A stretch of DNA of 64,000 nucleotides from Polynucleobacter sp. MWH-S4W17 (GCF_018687535.1 NZ_CP061295.1:1426001-1490000); one strand, 5' to 3'; shown: positions 47,537-54,668, counted from the stretch's first letter. The notes: generated by a model not told the origin, from the sequence alone. A program made the numbers and translations.

Positions 47537-48631
47537 CTAAGCCTTCAGGGCCCATTTAATATGCTCAGCTACTAGAGCATCAGCTTGGGCAAGTGCCTCA
47601 CTTAAAGCTGCGCGTATGGCTGACTTATCAGCTTCGACTACCTGATTACTTGCTAGCCCATTACCCATTGCTACAGCCAAATTACGACGCCAGCGGCTAT
47701 AACCAATTCTGCGAATGGCACTGCCTTCATGTCGCCGCTCAAATTCCGCTTCAGTCCAGGACCACAGGTGCAAAAGTGATGCCTGCCCCAAGCCATGGCG
47801 TCTGGCAAAGTCTGGTAACTCAGTGCGTTTAGCAAATTTATTCCATGGGCAAATCAGTTGGCAATCATCACAGCCATACACACGATTACCCATCGCACTT
47901 CTAAATTCAACTGGTATGGCTTCAGGATTTTCAATAGTGAGATAAGAGATACATCTACGTGCGTCTAATTGATACGGCGCAGTAATGGCTTGAGTAGGGC
48001 AAATATCGATACAAGAGGTACAGGTACCGCAATGCTCTTCAATCTCTTGATCTAATGGAAGTGGTACATCCACCAAGATCTCACCCAAAAAGAATGTCGA
48101 GCCAGATTCTCGATTCAGTAAGAGCGTGTGTTTGCCGCGCCAACCTAAACCCGCCTTACGTGCCAACTCTACTTCCATCAGCGGAGCCGAGTCTGTGAAC
48201 ACGCGATAACCTAATTTACCAATGCGCTCTTCAATGAGTAGGGCAAATTCTTGCAAACGATTACGAAGTACCTTGTGATAATCACGCCCTCTGGCATACA
48301 TCGAGACCACTGCTTGAGTGGGATCTTCCAAGCGTTGCCACTCAGTATCGAAATCAGTTTCGGGCGGAAGGTAATTCATGGACACACAGATGACGCGCAC
48401 GGTACCGGGAACTAAGAGCTCGGGATTGGAGCGTAATTCAGCATGGCGTTGCATGTATTCCATGTGACCGTGACGACCCTCAGCCAGCCATTCCTGCAAA
48501 CGTTCTGTTGCAGGCCCCAAATGAGTGTCGGTAATGCGTAAGCCATCAAATCCTAAGGATGCAGCCTGCTCCCCAAGCCAATCACGTAGATTGGACTCAC
48601 CTAAAGATTGAGGACTAGTAGATAAAGGCAT
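47537..48631 (-). CDS. queG: Epoxyqueuosine reductase
   Basis: Cobalamin- and Fe-S-dependent reductase that makes queuosine from epoxyqueuosine in tRNA. It has two [4Fe-4S] motifs, CGTCTSCIDICPTQAI and CDDCQLICPWN, and a B12-binding N-terminal part (VICVSMNYLPPETD). 364 residues is normal. Dependence on cobalamin fits the B12 uptake system in this window; gluQ uses its product. It is divergent from tsaE. Confidence 0.95.
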   Translation of the reverse strand: MPLSTSPQSLGESNLRDWLGEQAASLGFDGLRITDTHLGPATERLQEWLAEGRHGHMEYMQRHAELRSNPELLVPGTVRVICVSMNYLPPETDFDTEWQRLEDPTQAVVSMYARGRDYHKVLRNRLQEFALLIEERIGKLGYRVFTDSAPLMEVELARKAGLGWRGKHTLLLNRESGSTFFLGEILVDVPLPLDQEIEEHCGTCTSCIDICPTQAITAPYQLDARRCISYLTIENPEAIPVEFRSAMGNRVYGCDDCQLICPWNKFAKRTELPDFARRHGLGQASLLHLWSWTEAEFERRHEGSAIRRIGYSRWRRNLAVAMGNGLASNQVVEADKSAIRAALSEALAQADALVAEHIKWALKA

Positions 48632-48674
48632 ATGGAATACAGAATGTAGCGCAATAATTGAATAAACTAGGGGA

Positions 48675-49217
48675 ATGGCTCAAACACAGGCAACCACAGC
48701 AATTCCGCTCACTGCAATAGATCTCTATTGTAGGCAGGAAGCCGATACCGCCTCTCTTGCTAAGCATCTGGCTGCCAGTTTTGAGCACTTTCTGACTAAT
48801 CAGCCAGGTTCCCATTTAAACATCTCTCTAGAGGGTGATCTTGGTGCTGGCAAAACGACCTTTGCGAGATACCTCATCCAGGCGCTAGGTCACGAGGGCA
48901 AAGTAAAGAGTCCTACCTATACTTTGTGCGAGCCTTATCCGCTGCAATTAAAAGAGCAAGCAATCACTGTTCATCACTTTGATTTGTATCGCATGCGTGA
49001 TCCCCTGGAATGGCAAGAAGCGGGATTTGCAGAGCATTTTGATGTCCCGGGTATTTGCTTAATTGAGTGGCCAGAAAAAGCAGAGGGCACTTTGCCTGCA
49101 TTTGATATTCAGATTCAGTTAGCTGCTGGTGCGGATGAAAATGAGCGCATCATCACAATCAATGTTTTATCTGCGCAAGGTAAAACCTTGGTTGATGACA
49201 TACAAGCGTCTCGGTAA
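48675..49217 (+). CDS. tsaE: tRNA threonylcarbamoyladenosine ATPase TsaE
   Basis: P-loop ATPase that works with TsaB and TsaD to form t6A37 in ANN-decoding tRNAs. It has Walker A LEGDLGAGKTTFARYL, VKSPTYTLCEPY (switch), HFDLYR and CLIEWPEKA. The N-terminus is about 20 residues longer than usual. It precedes an amidase gene by 14 bp, the usual tsaE-ami order. Confidence 0.94.
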   Translation: MAQTQATTAIPLTAIDLYCRQEADTASLAKHLAASFEHFLTNQPGSHLNISLEGDLGAGKTTFARYLIQALGHEGKVKSPTYTLCEPYPLQLKEQAITVHHFDLYRMRDPLEWQEAGFAEHFDVPGICLIEWPEKAEGTLPAFDIQIQLAAGADENERIITINVLSAQGKTLVDDIQASR

Positions 49218-49231
49218 GAGCTAAGCAGTTA

Positions 49232-50578
49232 ATGAGTAATCAAAAAATCAATCTCTCCAGAAGGCAACACCTCAAGACTTCTGCGAAGTTCTTAAGCTTT
49301 GCTCTTTTGCTGACTGAGCTTGATATTGCTTGGGGTGCCAAGATATTAGGTGTGCGTGTCTGGCCTTCTGAGGACTACACTCGCGTTACCCTGGAATCTG
49401 ATAAGCCGCTCCCGATTACGCAGCAGATTTTGACGAACCCAGATCGCTTGGTAGTTGATGTACAGGGATTAGAGCTAAATCCGACTCTTAAAGATTTAGT
49501 AGCCAAGGTCAAGCCAAATGATCCGTATATCTCGCAAGTTCGGGTTGGGCAGTTTCAACCGGGGGTTGTGCGTTTGGTGTTTGATTTAAAAGAACCGATC
49601 AAGCCGCAACTCTTTACGCTTGATCCCATTGGTGAGTACAACTACCGCATGGTGTTTGACCTCTACCCCACTACGCCACCAGATCCATTAATGGCTTTAG
49701 TGAGAAGTAGCGCCAAGAAAGAAAGCGCCCTGGAAAAATCCAATGAAGAGGTGGATCTCATTGCACAGTTCGCCACCAAGAAAGAAAAAGAGCTGGCTAA
49801 AACTCCAGCAGCACCAGTTGCGCAAGCCATTCCAGACCCCAAGGAATTGCCAGCGCCTGCTAAGTACAAACGTTTGATCACGATTGCAATTGATCCTGGT
49901 CACGGTGGTGAAGATCCTGGCGCCATCGGTGCAGCCGGCTCACGAGAAAAGAATGTAGTGCTTGCAATTGCCAAGAGACTCAAAGACAAGATTGAAGGCG
50001 AAGCCTATATGCGCCCTTTCTTAACTAGAGATGGCGATTACTTTGTCCCACTGCATGTCAGGGTTCAAAAAGCGCGACGTGTTGAAGCTGATTTATTTGT
50101 ATCAATCCATGCAGATGCCTTTATTGAAAGAAACGCCAAGGGAGCATCCGTATTTGCACTTTCTCAAATGGGAGCTAGTAGTACTGCTGCCAGATGGATG
50201 GCCAACAAAGAAAATGCTTCCGACCTTATTGGCGGCATCAATATCAAGACTCAAGACAGGCAAGTTGCTAACTTGCTATTGGATATGTCAACTACGGCCC
50301 AGATCAAAGACTCACTACAAGTGGGCAACTCGATTCTGAAGCAAATTGGAGGATTTGCACCCCTACATAAGGGGAAGGTGGAGCAAGCCAGTTTTGCGGT
50401 ATTGAAGGCTCCAGATATTCCCTCAATCCTCGTTGAGACGGCTTTTATTAGCAATCCACAGGAAGAAGCCCGATTAAACGATGATGGCTACCAAGACCGA
50501 ATAGCAGAGGCTATTTTGAAGGGAATTAAGGACTATTTTTCCAAAAATCCACCGGTGGCCAGACGGGTCAACTCCTAG
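49232..50578 (+). CDS. amiC: N-acetylmuramoyl-L-alanine amidase (AmiC-like)
   Basis: Periplasmic zinc amidase that splits septal peptidoglycan. The N-terminus SRRQHLKTSAKFLSFALLL is a twin-arginine export signal, as in AmiA/AmiC. It is followed by an AMIN domain (residues about 38-140) that targets it to the septum, a linker, and an Amidase_3 domain with TIAIDPGHGGEDPGAIGAAGSREKNVVL, SIHADAF and SILVETAFISNPQEE (zinc ligands His and Glu). Length 448. Confidence 0.93.
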   Translation: MSNQKINLSRRQHLKTSAKFLSFALLLTELDIAWGAKILGVRVWPSEDYTRVTLESDKPLPITQQILTNPDRLVVDVQGLELNPTLKDLVAKVKPNDPYISQVRVGQFQPGVVRLVFDLKEPIKPQLFTLDPIGEYNYRMVFDLYPTTPPDPLMALVRSSAKKESALEKSNEEVDLIAQFATKKEKELAKTPAAPVAQAIPDPKELPAPAKYKRLITIAIDPGHGGEDPGAIGAAGSREKNVVLAIAKRLKDKIEGEAYMRPFLTRDGDYFVPLHVRVQKARRVEADLFVSIHADAFIERNAKGASVFALSQMGASSTAARWMANKENASDLIGGINIKTQDRQVANLLLDMSTTAQIKDSLQVGNSILKQIGGFAPLHKGKVEQASFAVLKAPDIPSILVETAFISNPQEEARLNDDGYQDRIAEAILKGIKDYFSKNPPVARRVNS

Positions 50579-50664
50579 GAACTTGTAAGTACAAGGGCTG
50601 AAGGGCAGACCCCACAAACCCAGGGAAGACCCACAAACTTCTTGCTATAATTTATGGCTTAACT

Positions 50665-50740
50665 GGGTCGGTAGCTCAGTCGGTAGAGCAGCGGACTTTT
50701 AATCCGTTGGTCGCGAGTTCGAATCTCGCCCGACCCACCA
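50665..50740 (+). tRNA. tRNA-Lys (UUU)
   Basis: A 76-nt gene with GGGTCGG / CCGACCC acceptor arms, D-arm, anticodon loop CTTTTAA (anticodon TTT), T-arm GAGTTCGAATCTC and encoded CCA. A TATAAT box lies at 50646-50651, just upstream. Its 3' 35 bp recur exactly at 51709-51743, marking it as an integration target. Confidence 0.97.
50704..50738 (+). repeat. Direct repeat, tRNA-Lys 3' end (att-like copy 1)
   Basis: The 3' half of the tRNA-Lys gene from CCGTTGG to CCCAC. It is matched base for base by 51709-51743 and, less well, by 53601-53640. Perfect duplication of a tRNA 3' end is the usual footprint of a tyrosine-recombinase integration event. Confidence 0.85.
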
Positions 50741-50747
50741 GTTATAC

Positions 50748-50780
50748 AAAAGCCTCTGGAGAAATCTAGGGGCTTTTTCT
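50748..50780 (+). terminator. Rho-independent terminator after tRNA-Lys
   Basis: AAGCCTCT and AGGGGCTT arms (one G-T pair) around a short loop, followed by TTTCTTTT. It ends the tRNA-Lys transcript. Confidence 0.7.
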
Positions 50781-50846
50781 TTTAACAATCGGTTAATTGG
50801 CATTACCCCCTTTCAATTGAAACCTTAATTAGCATCTTGTTTTAAT

Positions 50847-50870
50847 ATCATGCTATAATGCAATCATGCT
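50847..50870 (+). promoter_or_regulatory. Promoter region of the small toxin-antitoxin-like operon
   Basis: A TATAAT -10 box (50854-50859) lies between two copies of ATCATGCT (50847-50854 and 50863-50870) sixteen bases apart. Repeats over the -10 box are what an autoregulating antitoxin would use. The -35 box is poor. Confidence 0.5.
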
Positions 50871-50891
50871 GCATGAATATAGGAGAACGCC

Positions 50892-51182
50892 ATGGGCGCA
50901 GTGATAGATCATCAAGTTATTAAATCCATTGGATCCAGTGGGCAGATCTCGCTTGGCAAAGAGCATGCGGGACGTCAGGTATTAGTGGAAACGCCTGAAC
51001 CTGGCGTTTGGGTTATTCGTACCGCCACAGTTATTCCCGACAATGAGCGTTGGGTACATACGCCCGCCATTAAAAAGGACTTATCAGCAGCCTTGGTCTG
51101 GGCACAAAAAACGCCAGCCAAAGCAACTGACCTTTCTAAACTAAAAATGGCTAAAACTCATGGCGCAAAACGCAAAGCCTGA
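50892..51182 (+). CDS. Small protein, putative antitoxin
   Basis: A 96-residue protein preceded by a good AGGAG site. Its first half reads like a SpoVT/AbrB-like beta segment (IGSSGQISLGKEHAGRQVLVETPEPGVWVIRTATVIPDNERWV), as in antitoxins that bind DNA as dimers; the second half is Lys/Ala-rich and could fold onto a toxin. It overlaps the next small frame by 23 bp. The repeats over its promoter fit autoregulation. The antitoxin call is an inference from size, fold hint and neighbours. Confidence 0.65.
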   Translation: MGAVIDHQVIKSIGSSGQISLGKEHAGRQVLVETPEPGVWVIRTATVIPDNERWVHTPAIKKDLSAALVWAQKTPAKATDLSKLKMAKTHGAKRKA

Positions 51183-51294
51183 GCCTTTAGTTGAGCTTGA
51201 TCTGAATAGCCCCATCTTCCAATCTACCTGGGAGAGTTTGGAGCCATCCGAACAAGAGAAAGCCTTAGCCACTTTTAGAAAATCACGCAATTGA
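51160..51294 (+). CDS. 44-residue frame, likely N-terminal part of a split toxin
   Basis: ATG at 51160 to TGA at 51292, encoding 44 residues (start MAQNAKPEPL, end ATFRKSRN). It overlaps the putative antitoxin gene at its start, and its stop overlaps a TTG start of the next frame as TTGA. Toxins of the kind encoded next often carry, as one chain, an acidic L-D-L-D-x-P-x-F leader and a helix ending in a T-L-R-K pattern before the L-T-W motif; here those two parts fall in different frames. Either a coupled two-protein form or a frameshifted gene. Confidence 0.6.
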   Translation: MAQNAKPEPLVELDLNSPIFQSTWESLEPSEQEKALATFRKSRN

Positions 51295-51488
51295 CCTGGA
51301 ACCAGGTTTACCGCGATAAGGGATTGAAGTGGGAAAAGATTCATAGCATTCCCACACCAAAAGGCATTGATGCACTCTACTCATTTCGAGTTAGCAAATC
51401 AATCCGGGGAATTGGCTTCAGAGAAGATCATTTCCTAAGGGTTTTATTAATTGAACCAGATCATGATGCTGCTTATGGAAAAAAATAA
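51291..51488 (+). CDS. RelE/ParE-like small toxin, C-terminal core
   Basis: A 65-residue frame from TTG 51291: TWNQVYRDKGLKWEKI, then YSFRVSKSIRGIGFREDHFLRVLLIEPDHDAAY. The order (basic strand S-F-R-V-x-K-x-x-R, hydrophobic strand, and an ending E-P-D-H-D-x-A-Y) matches a recurring small toxin family related to RelE/ParE, to my recollection. In relatives the region upstream of T-W is usually in the same frame. Here that part is in the 44-residue frame, one base off. Confidence 0.6.
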   Translation: MTWNQVYRDKGLKWEKIHSIPTPKGIDALYSFRVSKSIRGIGFREDHFLRVLLIEPDHDAAYGKK

Positions 51489-51705
51489 TCCCATAGAAAA
51501 GCCTTTTGCGGTAACTCCAAGCAAAGATATACGTAATTCATCAGATCCTGATATTGCTGGATCCTACTACGCCATGCAACGTGCTGGACAAGCTGCAATA
51601 GACTTGGCAATTCAAACCAATACTGCAATCGTAACTATCATTGATGGCAAGATAGTGCGGATCCCTGCCGCAGAACTCATTAAGCTGCGCCAACTTACGG
51701 CCTAA
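51475..51705 (+). CDS. Unknown small protein, last gene of the islet
   Basis: A 76-residue frame from the ATG at 51475 (MEKNNPIEKP), overlapping the toxin end by 14 bp; an ATG at 51451 would add eight residues. The C-terminal half (YAMQRAGQAAIDLAIQTNTAIVTIIDGKIVRIPAAEL) looks like a helix followed by a two-strand unit, as seen in short proteins linked to toxin-antitoxin loci. No function can be assigned. Its stop lies three bases before the repeated tRNA end, so the cargo fills the islet completely. Confidence 0.6.
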   Translation: MEKNNPIEKPFAVTPSKDIRNSSDPDIAGSYYAMQRAGQAAIDLAIQTNTAIVTIIDGKIVRIPAAELIKLRQLTA

Positions 51706-51708
51706 ACA

Positions 51709-51743
51709 CCGTTGGTCGCGAGTTCGAATCTCGCCCGACCCAC
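51709..51743 (+). repeat. Direct repeat, tRNA-Lys 3' end (att-like copy 2)
   Basis: Exact 35-bp copy of 50704-50738, without the rest of the tRNA; the bases beyond it differ (AAGTGAT instead of CAGTTAT). It closes a segment of about 1.0 kb that contains only the four small genes. Confidence 0.85.
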
Positions 51744-51857
51744 AAGTGATATGAAGCCTAAGAATGAAAGTTCGGGAGTTTTTTATTTGGAATTCCGCTA
51801 ATATCCGATAAGAGGGGCTCCTTTCCACTACATACCAACCCAAAAAGAACTTTAAAA

Positions 51858-52559
51858 ATGAGTACAGATCCCAAAATACTAGCCTTTGATGTCTTTGGAA
51901 CGGTGGTTGACTGGCATGGATCAATCGCGGCCGAAGCCAAAAGACTCAGCCTGCCAGTTGATGCAGATGAATTCGCTACCGCATGGCGTAATGGTTATAA
52001 ACCAGCAATGGCCAAGGTGCGCTCTGGAACTCTGCCATGGACAAAGATTGATGATTTGCATCGTATGATCCTTGATGACATATTGAAGACATTCAACATT
52101 ACCTCGTTGTCGGAATCACAAGTACAAGAATTAAATCTAGTTTGGCATCGCCTCAATCCCTGGCTAGATACAGTCGAAGGGCTGACAAGATTAAAAAGTA
52201 AATTTACTATCGTTACCTTATCCAATGGAAATCTCGGCCTACTTGCAGATATGGCTAAGAATGCAGGACTTCCTTGGGACTTAATTCTTTCAGCAGAAGT
52301 ATTTCGTCACTACAAGCCTGATCCAGAAACTTATTTAGGTGTCGCGGAGATTTTCAATGTCCTCCCCGAACAAGTGATGCTTGTGGCAGCTCACAAAGAT
52401 GATCTTCTGGCAGCAAATGCCTGCGGGCTTCAAACGGCCTTCATTGAAAGACCGCTAGAGTTTGGCCCTAACTTCTCAAGGCAAGACTTGCATCGTGAAG
52501 AATTTACCACTTACCACGCCAAAGATCTTACGGACCTTGCAACTCAATTGCACTGCTGA
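51858..52559 (+). CDS. Haloacid dehalogenase type II-like HAD hydrolase
   Basis: A 233-residue HAD-superfamily protein of the L-2-haloacid dehalogenase type. The nucleophile Asp is in LAFDVFGTVVDWHGSI, motif II in TLSNGNLGLLADMAKNAGL, motif III Lys in KPDPETYLGV and the acidic motif IV in MLVAAHKDDLLAANACGLQTAFI. The family converts 2-haloalkanoic acids to 2-hydroxyacids, but many members have other substrates. It lies between two remnants of the tRNA-Lys end, so it may have arrived by transfer. Confidence 0.87.
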   Translation: MSTDPKILAFDVFGTVVDWHGSIAAEAKRLSLPVDADEFATAWRNGYKPAMAKVRSGTLPWTKIDDLHRMILDDILKTFNITSLSESQVQELNLVWHRLNPWLDTVEGLTRLKSKFTIVTLSNGNLGLLADMAKNAGLPWDLILSAEVFRHYKPDPETYLGVAEIFNVLPEQVMLVAAHKDDLLAANACGLQTAFIERPLEFGPNFSRQDLHREEFTTYHAKDLTDLATQLHC

Positions 52560-52700
52560 TACCCAATTATTGCAATAGACATCAGGCAGATTTTAGTGAG
52601 CAGCTTGAATACTGTTGATCATAATGAGGACATCTTTTAATCCATCTTTTGCTTGTTTGGAATGTGTCGGTAACTTATGGTGGCAATAGGCGATTAAAGA

Positions 52701-52722
52701 AAAACCACCCGAAGGTGGTTTT
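52701..52722. terminator. Bidirectional terminator between HAD gene and infA
   Basis: AAAACCACC and GGTGGTTTT arms with a CGAA loop. A-rich on the left and T-rich on the right, it can end both the HAD transcript and the infA transcript that converges on it. Confidence 0.75.
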
Positions 52723-52813
52723 ACTATTTCTTGCTTGCCTGGGGCAGCATCGACCAGAGCCTGAGATTCTTTGCAAACATTCATTTAACTTGCAGTTTTA
52801 AACTTCAAAGCTA

Positions 52814-53074
52814 TCAATATCGCCTCTTCGGCGCACCAGCGAAAGATTGCTTCTTCTCAAGATGTCTAAATGTAATGCGGCCTTTGCTCAAGTCATAAGT
52901 AGAGATTTCTAAAGAAACCTTATCTCCTGCCAATATACGGATGTGATTTTTTTTCATTTTTCCCGCTGTATAGGCAATAAGCTTATGGCCATTATCTAAA
53001 GTAATCCGATAACGAGAGTCTGGCAAAATTTCATCAACAAGACCTTCCATTTCAAGCAATTCTTCTTTTGCCAT
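52814..53074 (-). CDS. infA: Translation initiation factor IF-1, long form
   Basis: An 86-residue OB-fold protein: [73 protein letters not shown]-1 blocks the ribosomal A site during initiation. It is about 14 residues longer than the usual 72 at its C-terminus ([14 protein letters not shown]), which is common for the second infA copy of betaproteobacteria that sits outside the ribosomal protein operon. Its partner upstream is a cold-shock gene, which suits a stress-related role. Confidence 0.93.
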   Translation of the reverse strand: MAKEELLEMEGLVDEILPDSRYRITLDNGHKLIAYTAGKMKKNHIRILAGDKVSLEISTYDLSKGRITFRHLEKKQSFAGAPKRRY

Positions 53075-53096
53075 TTAACATCCTTAATAAAAATAA

Positions 53097-53119
53097 AAAG
53101 CCCAGTCATGCTGGGCTTT
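53097..53119 (-). terminator. Terminator between csp gene and infA
   Basis: AAAGCCCAG and CTGGGCTTT arms with a TCAT loop, followed on the minus strand by TTTATTTT. It should end the csp transcript before infA. Confidence 0.8.
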
Positions 53120-53159
53120 GGACCAGGCAAATAATTTCCGCCTGGCATTTACTGCTGAT

Positions 53160-53363
53160 TTAAACAGGTTGAATATTGGATGCTAACTTGCCTTTAGGGC
53201 CAGTAGTAATATCAAAAGTCACTTTTTGACCTTCAGCCAATGTCTTAAATCCGTTGCTATTAATTGCTGAAAAATGGGCAAATAAATCTTCGCCACCGAG
53301 TTCAGGGGTAATAAAGCCGAAGCCTTTAGCGTCGTTAAACCATTTCACAATTCCGTTTGCCAT
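53160..53363 (-). CDS. Cold-shock protein (CspA family)
   Basis: A 67-residue OB-fold RNA chaperone with both RNA-binding motifs: KGFGFITPE (RNP1) and DLFAHFSAI (RNP2). It keeps mRNA unstructured and can open terminator hairpins. The start is preceded by AAGGAATAG. The leader carries a terminator-like GC hairpin (53392-53404), so transcription may be attenuated. Confidence 0.95.
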   Translation of the reverse strand: MANGIVKWFNDAKGFGFITPELGGEDLFAHFSAINSNGFKTLAEGQKVTFDITTGPKGKLASNIQPV

Positions 53364-53391
53364 ATCTGACTATTCCTTAAAAAATATAAAA

Positions 53392-53404
53392 GGGGCTAAG
53401 CCCC
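53392..53404 (-). promoter_or_regulatory. Terminator-like hairpin in the csp leader
   Basis: Five G-C pairs (GGGGC / GCCCC) around TTA, followed on the minus strand by TTTTATATTTTTT and then the ribosome-binding site. The position 29 bases before the start codon suggests attenuation or the 3' end of an upstream transcript. Confidence 0.5.
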
Positions 53405-53600
53405 AAATGAGGCGAAAGTCAAGAATGGCGGGGGAGATGCTAAGAAGAACTATCGCAGAACTGCGGTATTAATTACTAGTACAACAACACTATTAGCTTG
53501 AAAATCGTTAAATGTATTTTACTCTACTTTAGTAACAAAAGACTATTTACCAACAAATCACCTTTATAACAGCCCTAGGTAACGTTAAAAGCACCTTGGC

Positions 53601-53640
53601 AACCCGCTGGTTCCGAGCTGGAATCTTGCCCGACCTACCA
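53601..53640 (+). repeat. Degenerate copy of the tRNA-Lys 3' end (att-like copy 3)
   Basis: Aligned without gaps to 50701-50740 it agrees at 32 of 40 positions, including the last CCA. The next bases GCTATA also recall GTTATA after the true tRNA. It lies in an otherwise gene-free stretch (53364-53669), so no coding constraint explains the likeness. Confidence 0.6.
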
Positions 53641-53669
53641 GCTATAGCAATCTTTGGGCTGAGCGGCCC

Positions 53670-54011
53670 TTAATGCAGGTGCTCTGATACAGGCAGAGCC
53701 AAAGGTGCAGGATTGACCATTAACAGCTCATTAGCACTGAGCCCTGAAGCAAAGAGCTGGGCTAGCTCAGGCGGAATGTTCTCATTGGCACAATAAATTC
53801 CCCTTTGGCAACCAAACTTGATAACAATTAACCCAACAGCCGTAAGTCTCTTCAAATGAAAATCTAGCGTGCCTGAGTCCACACCAAATTTATCAATAAT
53901 TTCTTTTGGTCTTACCCCCACTTTTCCGGAGCGATAGATGGACATGAATACCTTAAATCTGGTCTCATGACCAAGAGCTTCAAAAATCGGCAGGTATTGG
54001 GAGATTTCCAT
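53670..54011 (-). CDS. ArsR-type winged-helix regulator
   Basis: A 113-residue regulator, starting at the ATG at 54011 because GAGGA precedes it; ATG 54029 and TTG 54050 lack a ribosome-binding site. The body PIFEALGHETRFKVFMSIYRSGKVGVRPKEIIDKFGVDSGTLDFHLKRLTAVGLI is an ArsR-like winged helix of the kind that lies next to arsenical or redox genes. The Cys pair in KFGCQRGIYC lies in the wing region, so thiol- or metal-based sensing is possible. No ars gene is nearby. It is downstream of a small secreted protein gene on the same strand. Confidence 0.82.
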   Translation of the reverse strand: MEISQYLPIFEALGHETRFKVFMSIYRSGKVGVRPKEIIDKFGVDSGTLDFHLKRLTAVGLIVIKFGCQRGIYCANENIPPELAQLFASGLSANELLMVNPAPLALPVSEHLH

Positions 54012-54055
54012 AAATTTATCCTCAAACATTGAGAATGAAGATCTAGACAAGTGAA

Positions 54056-54382
54056 CTAGTTTGATGTGCCTGTTGTGAAATCTAAGATAGGTTGTGATTG
54101 GCCATGAAAATCGCGCATTGCAATATCGTGCACTGATTCACCAACTTCTAAGACCTCTTCTCTCACTTCATATTTAATGAGTCGGATTTCTTCGGATAGG
54201 GCTTCAGACTTCGGATCCAAATACGCAGGGATCTGGTGCGGATTATTTGGATTGGCGCGAACAACGTCATCCCCGCCCAATTGGATGTTCGTTGCGGCAA
54301 TCGCCACAGAGCCAAATACGAGCAATACAAGCATTAATAAAGCAACGAGTTGGTGGCGACCAAAAATAGAAGTTGATGGCAT
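54056..54382 (-). CDS. Small secreted or membrane-anchored protein, unknown
   Basis: A 108-residue protein I do not recognise. Residues about 9-30 form a hydrophobic signal or anchor (HQLVALLMLVLLVFGSVAIAA), after which the chain is acidic, with a helical stretch SEEIRLIKYEVREEVLEVGESVHDIAMRDF. A GGAG site precedes the ATG. It lies 44 bp before the ArsR-type gene and is divergent from the two-component genes; the 18-bp motif at 54441 lies 59 bp upstream of its start. Likely part of the regulon controlled there. Confidence 0.7.
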   Translation of the reverse strand: MPSTSIFGRHQLVALLMLVLLVFGSVAIAATNIQLGGDDVVRANPNNPHQIPAYLDPKSEALSEEIRLIKYEVREEVLEVGESVHDIAMRDFHGQSQPILDFTTGTSN

Positions 54383-54440
54383 GGCGGATCTCCGAAAAAT
54401 TGAACTTGAGCCATCCTAAAAGCTCCACTATCTCTTATCC

Positions 54441-54458
54441 ATAGCACTTTAGCTCTAG
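54441..54458 (-). promoter_or_regulatory. 18-bp regulon motif, copy 1 (reverse)
   Basis: ATAGCACTTTAGCTCTAG; its reverse complement CTAGAGCTAAAGTGCTAT differs from copy 2 at two positions. It lies in the promoter region of the minus-strand secreted-protein gene. Confidence 0.65.
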
Positions 54459-54554
54459 TCATGCAATTGTCATGATTTTCTCCAAGACTGAGTTTTGCGG
54501 ATTCTGGTAGAACCCGCTGATTAGCTCTTCTAATTAAAGGTTTGATCTTAAAAA

Positions 54555-54568
54555 TTGATCTTGGTCAA
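54555..54568. promoter_or_regulatory. FNR-type box upstream of the response regulator
   Basis: TTGATCTTGGTCAA fits TTGAT-N4-RTCAA (FNR/FixK anaerobox class). It sits 8 bp before the 18-bp motif and about 100 bp before the response regulator start. Confidence 0.6.
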
Positions 54569-54576
54569 TATTCGCC

Positions 54577-54594
54577 CTAGAGCTAAAGTACTAG
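54577..54594 (+). promoter_or_regulatory. 18-bp regulon motif, copy 2
   Basis: CTAGAGCTAAAGTACTAG, an imperfect palindrome with exact CTAG ends. It is 74 bp upstream of the response regulator start codon. Confidence 0.7.
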
Positions 54595-54668
54595 GTAGAT
54601 TGAAGTTACAAATGACATAATTATTCAACCAAATATAGCCATTAAAACAAGCAAAAATAGGGGTTTAC

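Noticed and set aside
52593-52784. A 63-residue minus-strand frame between the HAD gene and infA
   Set aside because: A strong bidirectional terminator (52701-52722) lies inside it, no ribosome-binding site precedes its ATG, and it has no recognisable domain.
53515-53540. A weak CTACTTTAGTA match to the 18-bp regulon motif upstream of csp
   Set aside because: Only the central core is shared and the CTAG ends are absent; likely chance in an A/T-rich gap.
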